Origin: Punica granatum
Taxonomy: Eukaryota > Streptophyta > Magnoliopsida > Myrtales > Lythraceae
Length of the DNA: 64,000 nt
Direction of reading: 5' to 3'
NCBI RefSeq assembly: GCF_007655135.1
Contig: NC_045127.1
Coordinates: forward strand, 42,605,538-42,669,537
Below the pieces are notes generated by a model, which saw only the letters and a program-made list of their open reading frames with translations, did not search any database and was not told the origin of the DNA. The translations under genes and the position numbers were made by a program. Shown piece after piece: positions 22,707-34,494 of this stretch. Each line of letters begins with the position of its first letter. Position 1 is the first letter of the stretch.

Positions 22707-24425
22707 CAATGAACAAAACAAGGCACCGCCGAGATATAAAACTCCGGCACCGCCAATTCAAAGAAGAAATCAACAAACCCCGACAAAAAGGGAGCAGCAG
22801 ACGCAACTCCTCAACGGAGAAAGAACGCAACGCACTTGGAGGTCGAATCCTTCGAACCCTTTGCCCTTGCAAACTCGAGAGACAAAAGAATCGAGCCCGC
22901 TTGGTCGAAAAACTATCAAGCGACCTAGGCAAAAGATAGGGCAAGAGAGACGCACAACTGAAAATCCCGAGGCGGGCAGTCTTGGCAAAAGGAGAGTTCA
23001 TCCCCTTTAGGTTGAGAGGTACGGCTCCGAGATGGGTGGCCGTGACAAAAGGAGGGTAAAACGAGAGATAAATCAAAATATTACCCTAGGCCGCCACACA
23101 TCGTGCGGACTATGGTTTCCCCATGGGAAACGACCAGTTTGTCTACTCCAACAGGATCCTCGATCGATTCTCCTGCACTGCTCAACTGTCTAAAGCGAAG
23201 TCTCCCTCACATACAGTAGGCAACCAAGCATACCATCCGAGCAGTTTAGGACAGCCTACGCAATAGAAGGACAAAGGAGAAAGGGGGGTACATGTCGCTG
23301 CAGGCGTGAACCCATGTATCCTTTTGGCTTGAGGTAGCGTGCTCCCTAAGCTTTCTCTTTCCTTTTTGTTATAGCATAACTCCAAACGGGTCATAGCCAC
23401 CTTACAATCGGCTACCACAAAACCAAAATCCTAGACACTCATCTCCGGAAGTCAAGTCATAACACTTTGGAAATAAATAGACTGAGGTCTAACCAAATTT
23501 GCACAGAAACCCCCATGCGGGTCACAAGCACAGCCGCACTACGGTACCCTGACGAGAAGGGTCCTAAGCCGACGGGCGCGTCGAATAATCGACAGAGCCG
23601 CTAGGGCATCACTGAGAGTGTCTCGATATGCTCGTACATGACCAACGGGAGCCTTGGAGGCTTCGCATTGAGGCCTTCGAAAATGGGATCTCATTCGCAT
23701 CGCCAAAGCAAAAACTCTCTACAGATCGCCTGGGCGACCCGAAACTGAAGAACATGCGTCGCGAACACATCCTTTTACCTGTGCTTACAAATCGCTAGTA
23801 ATCCCATGACTTACTAATGATGTCAGGATAACAGGTACAACAAACGCGGGAACTACGGCGGACTCTGATTCCCCATCCTTCGGGGTACGTGAGCACTTCG
23901 TCTAGAACTTGAGTCCTTCATCGCAATACCGGGGCATCCCCCAGCAAGCTACAATCGCCCTTGCGACAGAGCCGACATCCGGCAGAGCAACAAGCAACCG
24001 CCCTAGTAGCGAGGCCGGCCTCCGGCAGATCAGCACATTTGGGGTAGCATCAGCCCTGCACATTCAACGTACACCACCGTTCACACGACTAATGGAAAGT
24101 GGTGCCCATCTCTGTGGGAAAGCCACGTGCAATCCTCACTCTCCACTGAGACAAGATGCGTCTTAGTCCCGAGAGTTAGTCCAACCTACATCACCACTTC
24201 ACTATGGCAACATTTACAAGCAACAGCATCCCCGGTGAACACAGTGATCAAACCATCCCCGCTAAGCACGCGACACAAGTCATCCAGCATGCGCCCAATC
24301 ACGCGACAAACTGCAAGCCACGCCTACCACTACACCCTGCCAACAAAGCCATGACCCAATGCCAAGCGCCCCTCTTCAGCGCCCCACGCCATTCCCTAAC
24401 ATTCCCTGCATTTTCGCATTATGCC

Positions 24426-25660
24426 TACATTTACTGCTTTTCGGACTTTGTGTCCTCGTCTACTGCTTCCAGGACTTCGTGACCATCTTTACTACTTTTC
24501 GGACTTCGTGTCCGTCTTTATTACTTTCCGGACTTTGTGTCCAGCTTTACTGCTTTTCGGACTCCGTGTCCAAGACTTCGTGTCCATCTTTATTGCTTTT
24601 CGGACTTCGTGTTCAGGACTTCGTGTCCATCTTTATTGCTTTCCGGACTCCGTGTCCAAGACTTCGTGTCCATCTTTACTGCTTTCCGGACTCCGTGTCC
24701 AGGACTTCGTATCCATCTTTACTGCTTTTCGGACTTCGTGTCTATCTTTATTGCTTTCTGGACTTTGTGTCTAGGACTTCGTGTCCATCTTTACTGCTTT
24801 TTGAACTTCGTATCCAGGACTTCGTGTCCATCTTTACTGCTTTTCGGACTCCGTGTCCAGGACTTCGTGTCCATCTTTACTGCTTTTCGGACTCCGTGTC
24901 CAGGATTTCGTGTCCATCTTTACTGCTTTTCGGACTTCGTGTCCAGGACTTCTTTTCCATCTTTACAGCTTTTCGGACTTCGCGTCCAGGACTTCGTGTC
25001 AATCTTTATTACTTTCCAGACTTCGTGTCCATCTTTATTGCTTTCCGGATTTCGTGTCCATCTTTAATGCTTTTCGAACTTCGCGTCCAGGACTTCGTGT
25101 CCATCTTTACTGCTTTTCGGACTTCGCGTCCAAGATTTCGTGTCCATCTTTATTGCTTTCCAGACTTCGTGTCCATCTTTACTGCTTTTCGGACTTCGCG
25201 TCCAGGACTTCGTGTCCATCTTTATTGCTTTCCGGACTTCGTGTCCATCTTTACTGCTTTTCGGACTTCGTGTCCATCTTTACTGCTTTTCGAACTTCGC
25301 GTCCAGGACTTCGTGTCCATCTTTATTACTTTCCGGACTTCGTGTCCATCTTTATTGCTTTCCAGACTTCGTGTCCATCTTTACTGCTTTTCGGACTTCG
25401 TGTCCATCTTTACTACTTTTCGTACTTCGTGTCTAGGATTTCGTGTTCATCTTTACTACTTTTCGTACTTCGTGTCTAGGATTTCGTGTCCATCTTTACT
25501 GTTTTTCAAACTTCGTGTTCACTCTTACTGTTTTTCGGACTTCGTGTCCACCTCTATCGCTTTTAGGACTTCGTGTTCACATTTACTGCTTTCTGGACAT
25601 CGTGTCCACCTTTACGGCTTTCTGGACTTCGCATCCACATTTATTGCTTTACGAATTTTA
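24426..25660 (+). repeat. 29/43-bp minisatellite before the 3' LTR
   Basis: The basic 29-bp unit has the form CGGACTTCGTGTCC plus ATCTTTACTGCTTTT. Many units carry the GGACTTCGTGTCC part twice in tandem and are then 43 bp long. The array covers about 1.2 kb. It lies between the non-coding internal region and the 3' LTR, the place where Tat/Ogre elements are known to carry tandem repeats. The unit lacks stop codons in all three forward frames, so long but artificial open frames result, the longest 24359-25717 (452 codons). I do not call a protein. Confidence 0.9.
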
Positions 25661-25841
25661 TCCTTGCATTTGCTGTTTTGGGTTACAAATTCACGCCATA
25701 TCATTTCCTTGCTATGACTCCTTTGTCTTTTTCCTCCCACAAATAAGTCCGTTGCATCTAGGAGAATGTCCAGATGGTCGTCAAGGCCAAACGGGTGCTT
25801 CTCATGATCTTTGGCCACGCCCTCTATCCGAGCACGCAACC

Positions 25842-25855
25842 AAAGCGGGGCAAGC
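25842..25855 (+). promoter_or_regulatory. Likely polypurine tract of the large element
   Basis: AAAGCGGGGCAAGC touches the 3' LTR start. It is purine-rich with three pyrimidines, so the exact tract is uncertain. Confidence 0.5.
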
Positions 25856-28800
25856 TGTCAGCACTCAATTTTGGTCCACTGGCTCTAGAGGGGCAAAATC
25901 GTCATTTTGCCACCCGTAAGAGAAGTATTTTCGATTAATTACTCGAGTATTCGCGACTTTTTGGAAACAGCAAATTTCCCTAATTTAACACCAAGTTTAT
26001 GATTTTTCAAAAATAATACTATTTGGAACGTTTCCGAATTTCGCGTACATCGACGTCAATTTTCAAAATTTGGAACAAAATTCGAGATTGAAAATAATTT
26101 TATTGCATAATATCGATCAACGAATTTTTCTAAGCACTATAGCGGTCTCGAATCATTTTTTCGACGTCCGATCAAGAAGACGGAATTTTCAATTTTGTAC
26201 GCGCGTCGAATTCGAAGGAAACAAAAAAAAAAGAGTCAGAACCGGTCAGAATTCAGACGACTTCTGACCGTTGACTCTATGCCCCCCAGGTTCCTATTCT
26301 TCTTCTTCTTCCTCCTTTCCTCTCAGTTTTCTTTTCTTTTTTTCTTCCTCCTTACAGGGACGACCGAGCCCGTGACTGCTGCCGCGCCTCTTGACCCGAG
26401 CCTGCCACACTCTAACCTCTGCACACGCCAACAGATTTCGTGCACACCGACTCTCTCTTTCTCTCTCTCGATTTTTCAAACAAAAACCGGCAGCTCAATC
26501 CGGGGTTCGGATCCCTTAGCTGGCCGATTCTCTCCAAAAAAAAAAACCCTCAGCTCGAGTGTTAAACGGCGGTAATTCGAACGACTCCCTCAGCTCACTC
26601 TCGAACACTCGGTTCCCCCGGCTCTATTCTTCGGGCTCATCCCGATCCTCACGCCCTCCCTCAGCTCACTCTCCCGCTTTCCCTCACCTCACTCTCCCTC
26701 AACTCCCACACTCTCTCGGACGAACTTGCTCTCAGCTCACAGATTCTCCCGAAGAAAATCCTCAGCTCGAACAGCGGAACCCGCTATCGGTTTGGACGCC
26801 CGTTTCGCCCTTGGCTCCGACATTTTCTCTCGAAAACAATCGGCCCTCAACTTGTTCACACATCCCCGATCCGGATTCTCCCTGGGCTCCTCACCTCGAT
26901 CCCTACTCCAGCGGACCGCCGGGAACCTCCTCGGAGTCGGAAGTCGCCGCGACGCTGCCGCTCGGACCGCCCGTTCTCGTCTCTTTGTTTTTCCGTTTCT
27001 TTCTTAATCGGGGCTTTGTGATTTCCGAGTTGAACAGGCATACCACCCAGCAGCCCCGTTCGCGCGTCCAGCAGTTCGGCCCAGTCCGGCAGCGGCCCAG
27101 CCCAGTCATCCAGCTCGGCCCAGCAGCAACCCGTCCACCTGCCCACTAGCCGTGGCCTGGTCTGTCCAACATCGGCCCAGTTTGGCCCAACAACCGACCC
27201 GGATCCCAGCGGCCCAATCCGGCCCAGCTCCGCCTAATTCGCCAGGCGATTTTTTTATTTATTTACAGAACCGCCCCTCAACTTCCCGAACTAGGTAAAT
27301 TCTCGACTTAGTGGCATGTTTAGGGCTCCATTTCTAAATATTAATATTTTTCATGGATGGATATGATGTGAAATGAGCGTTCTTGGGTTGCGTGGGTGAT
27401 CGGATTTGTCCCGAACTCGATTTTACGAACTTTCCGTTTTGTCTCATTTCAATCCTGAGGATGCATTTTTTTATTTTTTTCAGATCTGCCACCAACTTTA
27501 AAATTCGTTTCAGTTAAGTCCCGGCCAATTTTGATATTTCCAGATCAGTCCTTGAATTTTCCAGAATTTTTCAACCACTCCAAAGAACTTTTCAAGTTGT
27601 TTCCGTTTAGTCCCGGGGCCATTTTTCGCCCTTTTCAGATCTGCCCCGAATTTTAAAATTCTCTTCAGTCAAGTTCCAGTTATTTTTACCATTTTCCAAT
27701 TAGTCCTCGAATTTTTCAGAATCTTTCAAGCATCCCAATGAACTTTCCAAGTTGTTTCAGTTTAGTCCCGGGCCATTTTTTGCTTTTCAAATCAGCCCGA
27801 ATTTTCAAATTCGTTTCAAACAAGTGCTGGGACATTTTCAGTAATTTTTACAAAGTCCCCAATTTTTCCAGAATTTTCAAATCAATCCCCGAAACTTTAT
27901 CCGAATTTTCAAATCAGTCCCTGCTCTTTTAAAGTCGTTCAAATCAGTCCCTGGGCATTTTCTAAAAATATCCAACCCTTACCTACTTGGATCCCCGACC
28001 GACAACGTATGTGCCCCGTTTAAATATTTTATTCATGTAATTATTTGTATACAACGTGATGATGCGTACTCTTTGCATGATTTTCCGTTTTCATGAGTCG
28101 GTGCCGTTTTATCGATTCCGTTAATATTACGTTTGTGTATGATTATATGTGTTTATCATGATCATGACGGCACCGATTGTGTAATATGCATGTTTGTCGT
28201 GCTTGACGTGATAATGTGCTCTCCATTCGTGTTTAAACGCTTTATTTCCTCGTTTAATTGAAACCTCACACGAACCGGTTTAATCATGCGAACTCAACCT
28301 AAAATTAATTTTTAAATCCCAAGGTGGTCGGAAATTAGGATTCGCATCGGACGGTCCATCAATGATTGGCTCAACGGTCTGAAACCCGCATATTTAGAGC
28401 ATTTGGCAAAATATTAATTAATTTAATCGATAATTTCACTTACGGGGAAATTGGGACGTTCATGCGATTAATTTACTCACGTGACCCTAATAATTTTGCA
28501 CGAATTGGTAATAAACTGGTAACACGCGTCGATAGGTTGCAAACATGCGTTGGTGTCCTTCTCAAAACTTGTAAATTTTATAAAACCCGAGACACGTGGC
28601 TCGATGTGACATGGATGTCTAGGAAGGACTTACGCGTCTTGACTCGAGGCCTCACCCGATTTCAAGAAACTCAGGTCGGGATGCGAAAGTTCTTCTTAGA
28701 TCACTTCCGGATAGATTAACCGATCTTTTGACTTTTTTAGGGTTCTTGACAACCCTGGAAGGTCCAGGGGATTGGTTAGCGCCGGTCACAGGCCGAGGTG

Positions 28801-30096
28801 GCCCGCACTTCGTAATATCTCTTTTCCGACAATAATTTTCACCTCAAGGGCAAAATCGTATATTTCCAACTTAGCGACAACCATAGGGTTAGAATAAAAG
28901 AAACACTACGGTATCAGGGTAGGGATGGGCTACCTGTCCAGGCGCAGGTTCATTTGCATAGCCCGCTCTATCCGACCGATGAATTTTTGTTATTCTAACA
29001 TAGTCTCGGGTAGTTAGTTCTGGTGGATTGGCTCAAAATACAAATACCGGACTAATTGTGTACTTGGTTAAGACAAAAAACGGGCAATAGCGGGATAAGC
29101 ACTAGGTTCTAGGATTTACGAGTGGAATCCATGTTCAATAATAACTCGTAACAGCCGTAGTGTCACAACATAGAACAATCCTAAAAGCAACCCACAAACA
29201 CAAGACTTGACAACAGACGTCACGTACGTCAAGTCCTCGGAAAATAATGCCAAATGCGAAATACCTTCCCGAGACAATCCTTGATTGATACACACCCTGT
29301 ACCCACTTTGTCTGTTTTAGGGTAGGATTTGCATGCCAAGATACCCCGGTTAACAATCGGTTAATTCACGTAAATTTGAAAATAACAAAACCCAATTGTT
29401 TGTTTATTTGTGCCCATTTTATTACATTCTTACGCTTGTTTGTTATGCGGATCGAGCCCGATCCTTTAGAACACGATCCATAGGGGGGTCCAACGCCCCA
29501 ACCGTAGATCACGGGGTTCAATCCCCTAACATTGAGCGCGCGTCTTAATTTCAATTTCAGTCTTTTCAAACCGCACGGTGAGTACGAGTGGAATAATAAC
29601 CGAACGCGAATCGATCGGGATTCAGTTGTAATTTGTGTTTTATTTATTCGAGAAAACAATGTAAGAGTTTATGTTGTACATTTATTCATGTAAGAATCCC
29701 GGTCGGAGAGTGGACGGTCGGAGTGCTTCTTCGAATTTACAGTGTCAAAACGCGTAAGATGAGCGGAACTCAATTAAGCGGTAATTAAATTAAAATGGCA
29801 AACCTAGACAAGCTAGAGTACCGATAGGGCGTGCGAGATATAGGCTCGCATGTAACAGAACCCCCGAATTCGGAACCTCAAGTTTCGTAGACCATATGCC
29901 TTAGTAATTAGGTGTACCTCGTACTCCTAGACCCGGGTAACTTGTCAGCCCTCGACCTTCTGGTGGTAAAATGACAAGTGGCGACTCCTTCTCACATGTG
30001 TCCGTCGCGCGTCCCCGGGAAGGTGGACACTCCCAAGCCGCGTTGCATAGGCGCGCACACGGGTATCCCGACGAGATTAAAATTCGGATGCGCACA
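25856..30096 (+). repeat. 3' LTR of the large Tat/Ogre-like element
   Basis: This 4241-bp uninterrupted copy of the 5' LTR begins TGTCAGCA and ends GCGCACA, followed by ACCAT. It differs from the 5' copy by many substitutions, a length change in the T-rich run near 27250, and other small indels; I estimate several percent divergence but did not count. It contains the same CT-rich, RGCCCA and AGTCCC blocks as the 5' copy and the empty chromovirus target near 29845. Confidence 0.9.
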
Positions 30097-30470
30097 ACCA
30101 TGATTGGTGGTGATGTTCTATCACCCATACTAAATTATGCATGCTTATTTTACATGAGAGGCTTAGGGGCATGACATGAGAATGAAGAAGAGAACCATCT
30201 GCCACGAGGTGTTACGCACATCCTTTTTGCCGATAATCTTTGGTTCTTCATCGAAGGTACCATATCGTTGGAGAATAGGATCTTGGAGCTGTAAAGCAAA
30301 GCATCAGGACAATGTGTGAACTTGCAGAAATTCATCACTTTCTTTGATAGCAACATCGAGCTCATTAGATACATCATTCACCTTAACATGTTCCATGTTC
30401 TGCGACAAGGGAGACCGATGTATATAGATGGGAAAATGGAAATGAATAGACTCGAGATGTCCTACTGATA
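30097..30470 (+). pseudogene. LINE (L1-type) reverse transcriptase fragment, right half
   Basis: Directly after the ACCAT duplication, one frame reads DVLSPILNYA and then, with frame changes, THILFADNLWFFIEGT and ASGQCVNLQKFITFF. These match the L1 reverse-transcriptase order of helix, FADD box and the SGQ-N-KS motif. The catalytic FADD has become FADN. The fragment continues the LINE piece ending at 2212. The right edge is a guess; a YLGLP-like region may be near 30420. Confidence 0.7.
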
Positions 30471-31489
30471 AGAACCTCTCCCTAATCAAATAGAAAGGTA
30501 TTCTCCCTCGGAGATACCTCTGCAAGGACGTCAAATCTAGATCCACCTCTGAATCCTCCTACCCTAACTTCCGGCTCCTTACAGTCAATACGGTTCTTTT
30601 TCATTTTCGAGAATCCCAAGATTTCCTCGCTTTTTTATTCTTACTAGCATTCAAGGCCCCGAAGCGTCCCATGGACTCTGCACCGGTCTCATTCTGGCCA
30701 CCACCAACCCCCACCATAGGTAGCATCATTCAAATGTTCATTCGGTAGCACCTTGAAACTCAGTCACAATTATAATCATCACGAAGTCAAGGACTATGCA
30801 GAGTCCTGCAGGATTTTGTCTTGATGATGCCATGGTATTGTATTCACCTTGACGGTCTCATCAAATATGTATCCACACCTCTTAAAGATAACAACGTTTC
30901 AATATTCCGGTAGAATAGGGACTCATACCACAACTTCATTGATCATTGTCATCAGAACTTGTTACTAGAAACAAAACATAATAAGGAAATGAACTGGTGT
31001 TAAGTGGTCTCTTAAATTTGTCAACAGGCAGCAGAGCCACCGGCAATCACATGAACCGGCCTCATTGGCTGGTGACAGTAGGGAATGCGGAGCAGCTGAC
31101 AATCTCCCTACTCCAATGTCAACGGTCACTGCTGTAGCTGTCGCAGCTGCAAAAGCACAAATTTTCAAGAAAGAATTCGAAGTCTGATTTGGAAGTCGCC
31201 TTCAAAAAGAAAAATTTCAAAACGAATAGCCACTTTATTGGAACTGATGATTGTACAATACATAGTCACACGCCAGAAAACCAAATTGAAAGGGATGGGG
31301 CCATCTTCAGTTCTTCGCTTTACATCCACTGGAAGTGGAATGCTACCATGAAGAATAAGAATCCCACTCCCTATTTATTACAAACACCTCTTGCACTTCA
31401 AAGTTTATTATTATTCGCGACGCGAACATCACCGATCCTCTATATATCAAATATAAAATGAAGGAAACTCCTCTTTTTGGTGATGACTT
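30471..31489. other. Intergenic, nothing recognised
   Basis: There are only short frames. A minus-strand AATAAA-type signal near 31235 or 31407 could end the neighbouring minus-strand gene, so the right part is probably its 3' untranslated region. Confidence 0.4.
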
Positions 31490-32812
31490 CTAGTGACCCT
31501 TGGCGCTGTCCTTGTCCTTGACGTGGTGGATGCCATTGGATGAAGGCTTCCTGGAGAAGGAGAGGTGGACGCCCGGATCGTGGTGAGTGCAGGAAGAGTC
31601 ATAGACTATGGAATTGTTGACGCCTTGCACGTTGCTATTCATGAATGCAGTCATTGGAGGGGACAGCATCGCCTTCGACTTGAGAGTCTTGTCCTTCATC
31701 TTTTGCTTGCCTTCACGGCTGCTGCTGCTTGAGCTTCCCGATTCGTCTCCATCGCTCCTCTTGCCTATCCTGTGGAGAAACCTCCCGCTCTTGGGGGAAC
31801 GGAGGAGCTCCATCATGGCGCCCTTGTTCTCTCCTGCAATTGTTATGACCTTCACGCCCGCCTCCTCTGTATCCAAATGCTTCTTATCGTGATGCTTCTT
31901 GTGGGCATCCATAATGCCGTTGCCATGTTCATGCTTGCGAGTGTCCCTAGCTGGTTCCCGCGGCATTTCTCCACCTCCGTTGGGCTTATGATTTTGATCA
32001 GAAACTTTCTGATGCATTGTAATTGTCTTCTGCTCGGCTTCCATAGTCTTTATTTGGGTTGGGGGCAGGGCCAATGGGGAAGGCGGTGGAGCCACGGGCC
32101 TAGTCTTGGGCGACTGAGGAGGGGTTCGGACCTCGGCCTCAGGCTTAATGACTTTAGGAGGAGATGGAACAGGAGTCATTATGCGCTTGCTCTCCATCTT
32201 CGGGCTTGGCACTGGCATTGCTGTAGCAGCAGCAGCAGCAGTAGTAGTCGGCGGTGGTGCAGGAGGAGGAGCGGAAGGAGATGGGACCCCGTTCCGAGTC
32301 TGAACTGGTGAAGTGGGAGCCGAAACTCTAGGACTCCTTACTGGAGGACTAGTAACTGCGGGTGGCGATGTCCGCTGAGCCGGAGCAGGAGAAGGTGGCA
32401 ATGAAGATGTTGAACTCGGGGCCCATGCTGCTCCAGCGGGTCTCGAAACTGGAGATGATGGAACAGACCCGACGGTTGCTCCCCGAGTTGGAGGCTCAGG
32501 TGGGGCTGATGGTTCTGGAACTGCAGGACGAGGGGGAGGAGGAGAAGCAGCAGCTGGTGGTGGGGGTGGAGGCGGAGTGGGCTCTCGTTGAGGCTGAGGC
32601 TGAGGGGGTGGAGGCGGAGTGGGCTCTCGTGGGGGTGGAGGTGGAGGTGGAGATGCGGCCCTGAATGCGGGAGCAGCAACAGGCGGACGGGCCACCGGTG
32701 CGGTTGGGGGTGGCCCAGCAGGTGCAGGTGCAGGCGTGGGCGGTGGAGGGACCGGGGCTGGGCCCCGAATCATTGAGGGCAACCGACGCCATGGCCTAGC
32801 TTGGCTTGCCAT
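31490..32812 (-). CDS. Proline-rich protein with a conserved plant carboxy terminus, 440 aa
   Basis: The protein starts MASQARPWRRLPSM, has no signal peptide, and is Pro/Ala-rich over about residues 15-270 with runs of PPPPP and PTPPPPP. A basic, His-rich and Ser-rich linker follows (about 290-375). The end contains MTAFMNSNVQGVNNSI and SCTHHDPGVHL, which I recognise as a conserved tail of a plant family usually labelled proline-rich or 'cell wall gp1-like'. With no signal peptide or membrane span, an extracellular role seems unlikely; the function is unknown to me. The single open frame needs no intron. A TATA box lies about 100 bp upstream. The nearest upstream gene is the DUF4079 gene, same strand, about 1.7 kb away. 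Confidence 0.85.
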   Translation of the reverse strand: MASQARPWRRLPSMIRGPAPVPPPPTPAPAPAGPPPTAPVARPPVAAPAFRAASPPPPPPPREPTPPPPPQPQPQREPTPPPPPPPAAASPPPPRPAVPEPSAPPEPPTRGATVGSVPSSPVSRPAGAAWAPSSTSSLPPSPAPAQRTSPPAVTSPPVRSPRVSAPTSPVQTRNGVPSPSAPPPAPPPTTTAAAAATAMPVPSPKMESKRIMTPVPSPPKVIKPEAEVRTPPQSPKTRPVAPPPSPLALPPTQIKTMEAEQKTITMHQKVSDQNHKPNGGGEMPREPARDTRKHEHGNGIMDAHKKHHDKKHLDTEEAGVKVITIAGENKGAMMELLRSPKSGRFLHRIGKRSDGDESGSSSSSSREGKQKMKDKTLKSKAMLSPPMTAFMNSNVQGVNNSIVYDSSCTHHDPGVHLSFSRKPSSNGIHHVKDKDSAKGH

Positions 32813-32910
32813 TCAAACTTAATCGCAACCGTGTCACCTTCTGCCAACTACGGGATTAAATGCAGTTGGAAGAATATGAGATGAGGTAATGAGTGGGGAT
32901 CGGGTGTTTT

Positions 32911-32920
32911 TTTTATATAG
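32911..32920 (-). promoter_or_regulatory. TATA box of the proline-rich gene
   Basis: On the minus strand the sequence is CTATATAAAA, about 100 bp before the ATG at 32812, a normal plant distance. Confidence 0.6.
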
Positions 32921-34494
32921 AGGAGTTCCAGTCTGTGCATCAAAAGCTTTGAGGTAAAGAAATGTGAGAGATGTCCATCAAAGAAGGCAGGCACGGTATC
33001 TGATTCTGCTTTGGGGCTTCTTTCTTTCTCCCACCACTCACCCAAGATTGGTATCCGCTGTTTTTAGCCCCAGCATTTGCAGAGGTTAGAAAGGAGGCTT
33101 TCCGAAAGAGTCTACGTTTCCCTTCTCATTCCTGTACCAAGGAATCCCGCATCCACTTGACACCCCTGGCCGCCAGAACTATCCAGCCGAATTCCATTTT
33201 TCACACCGAAAACGTCTATGAGCTGTGAGGCATATGTCTCCAGCTCCTGTTGCTGTTCCATCGCCGGCTCGAGAACCACTAGATTTCTTTTCTCTCCGTC
33301 GCGCTTTATTCCCGTTGAAGATTCCTGCACAGATCAAAACCGCTCTGTGCTTAGATTCTCCACATGATCTCAACAACGATTCATACAGGGGTCCTGTCCC
33401 ATGTCTTGTTTCTGACTTTGCTTGCTAGCAAAGTGAGACACTTATGCTGCCGCTTCCTTTTTCACGCTTTCAAGTTTTCCCGACCTTTTCACGATTCTTG
33501 AATTAACCAGCCCTCTCAAGCGATGTATTGCGCCTTCTTTTTCATATATATATTTCCTTAACTGTCAAGGGGATTCGAATTGGAATATAGAATTGGTTAC
33601 AGCTATCTTCACAATTTACGACTATTTTTTACTTTGCAAAATGTCATGAAAGCACAGCCATTATTCCATGAACACAATTTGGGCGCTTTAATGATTCTGG
33701 AAAAGCACCAGAGAAGTGTTCGGAAATGGGTCCGACCGGGACCTCTTCCTTTTGGCTCTGCTCTTATGTCATAGAGAAGCCCGTACACTTTTTTGTCCTG
33801 ATGATGGATCATCTAGGACTATACTTCCTGATCTCCATTAAATTTGCTTTCTTGCCTAATCTAATTTCGGCCATGTGATCCATTCGATCATGAAGTAAAT
33901 GAGATGTTGGTCATCTTTTACTTCGAGGATTATTAGTTTGCTACAACGGCAAGACCAAAACACAAATGCTAGGAATGCCATATGTCACCTATCATTATGC
34001 AGAAACAGGATGTCTGCGATGTGGTTAATGCAACTGACTTGTCTAACTCGACTACGATATTCAAGGGTAAGGGATGGAATGAGTGCCGCCAAAGAAAACC
34101 AATCAATTAATCCAAACTTGTCTCATTCGGTAATGTCACACGGTCACTAATCGGACTGAGGTCACCAATTGTTTAGGTGCTGCAAAGAATTATCACTGCG
34201 TCGCCATAATTTAGCACTGGTGCATTATCATTGTGACATTACAAGTACACTGTGTTTTCTCTTTTGCTTTTTCCGAAGAATACAATGAACCATGAAGTCA
34301 GTGTCTTACCCATTTCCTCAGGGAAGGGAAATATGGAGAACCAAATAAGTTTGAGACGATAATGCGGAGTACAAATTCTTCTTCATAAGCTCATTCGGCA
34401 AAGCAAATATTAGCTAAGACAATATTCAGATACTGCACATGAATGTACATATGCTAGTGTATATAATAGAGGGCAGGAGAAAAGAATGCTAGGT
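32921..34494. other. Spacer between two minus-strand genes
   Basis: I see no convincing gene. A minus-strand frame at 33112-33330 (72 codons) has no recognisable domain and lies in probable upstream sequence of the proline-rich gene. A T/A-rich run stands near 33540-33560. Confidence 0.4.

Larger units (their letters stand above)
20030..24425 (+). other. Large-element internal region, non-coding
   Basis: About 4.4 kb with stops in all six frames and no readable gag, protease, reverse transcriptase, RNase H or integrase motif. It holds an imperfect 185-bp tandem duplication (22112-22474) and two copies of a small GC hairpin (22654-22706). Short open frames of 70-150 codons appear on both strands but have no domain and overlap each other. 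This supports the reading that the element is non-autonomous, though extreme decay of a once-coding region cannot be excluded. Confidence 0.65.
2213..30096 (+). mobile_element. Giant non-autonomous Tat/Ogre-like LTR element (LARD-like)
   Basis: The element runs from TGTCA at 2213 to GCACA at 30096 and is flanked by an ACCAT duplication. Without the two nested insertions its 5' LTR is about 4272 bp and its 3' LTR is 4241 bp. The internal region, minus the copia insertion, is about 6.0 kb. A primer site resembling the complement of tRNA-Arg begins at 11821, and a purine-rich tract precedes the 3' LTR. No gag, protease, reverse transcriptase or integrase motif is visible in the internal region. 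Long LTRs, a tRNA-Arg primer and a tandem-repeat region before the 3' LTR are known Tat/Ogre features. Absence of coding makes it a LARD-like derivative that would need proteins in trans. The lineage is inferred from structure, not from protein. Confidence 0.8.

Noticed and set aside
24426..25660. CRISPR-like repeat array
   Set aside because: The units are adjacent and degenerate with no unique spacers, and the sequence is a plant genome.
24359..25717. 452-codon forward frame and overlapping frames of 100-200 codons
   Set aside because: They arise from a minisatellite that lacks stops in all three frames; composition follows the repeat unit, and no domain or consistent frame exists.
33112..33376. 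Minus-strand frames of 65-72 codons upstream of the proline-rich gene
   Set aside because: There is no domain, no clear start context and no splice support; probably promoter or leader sequence.
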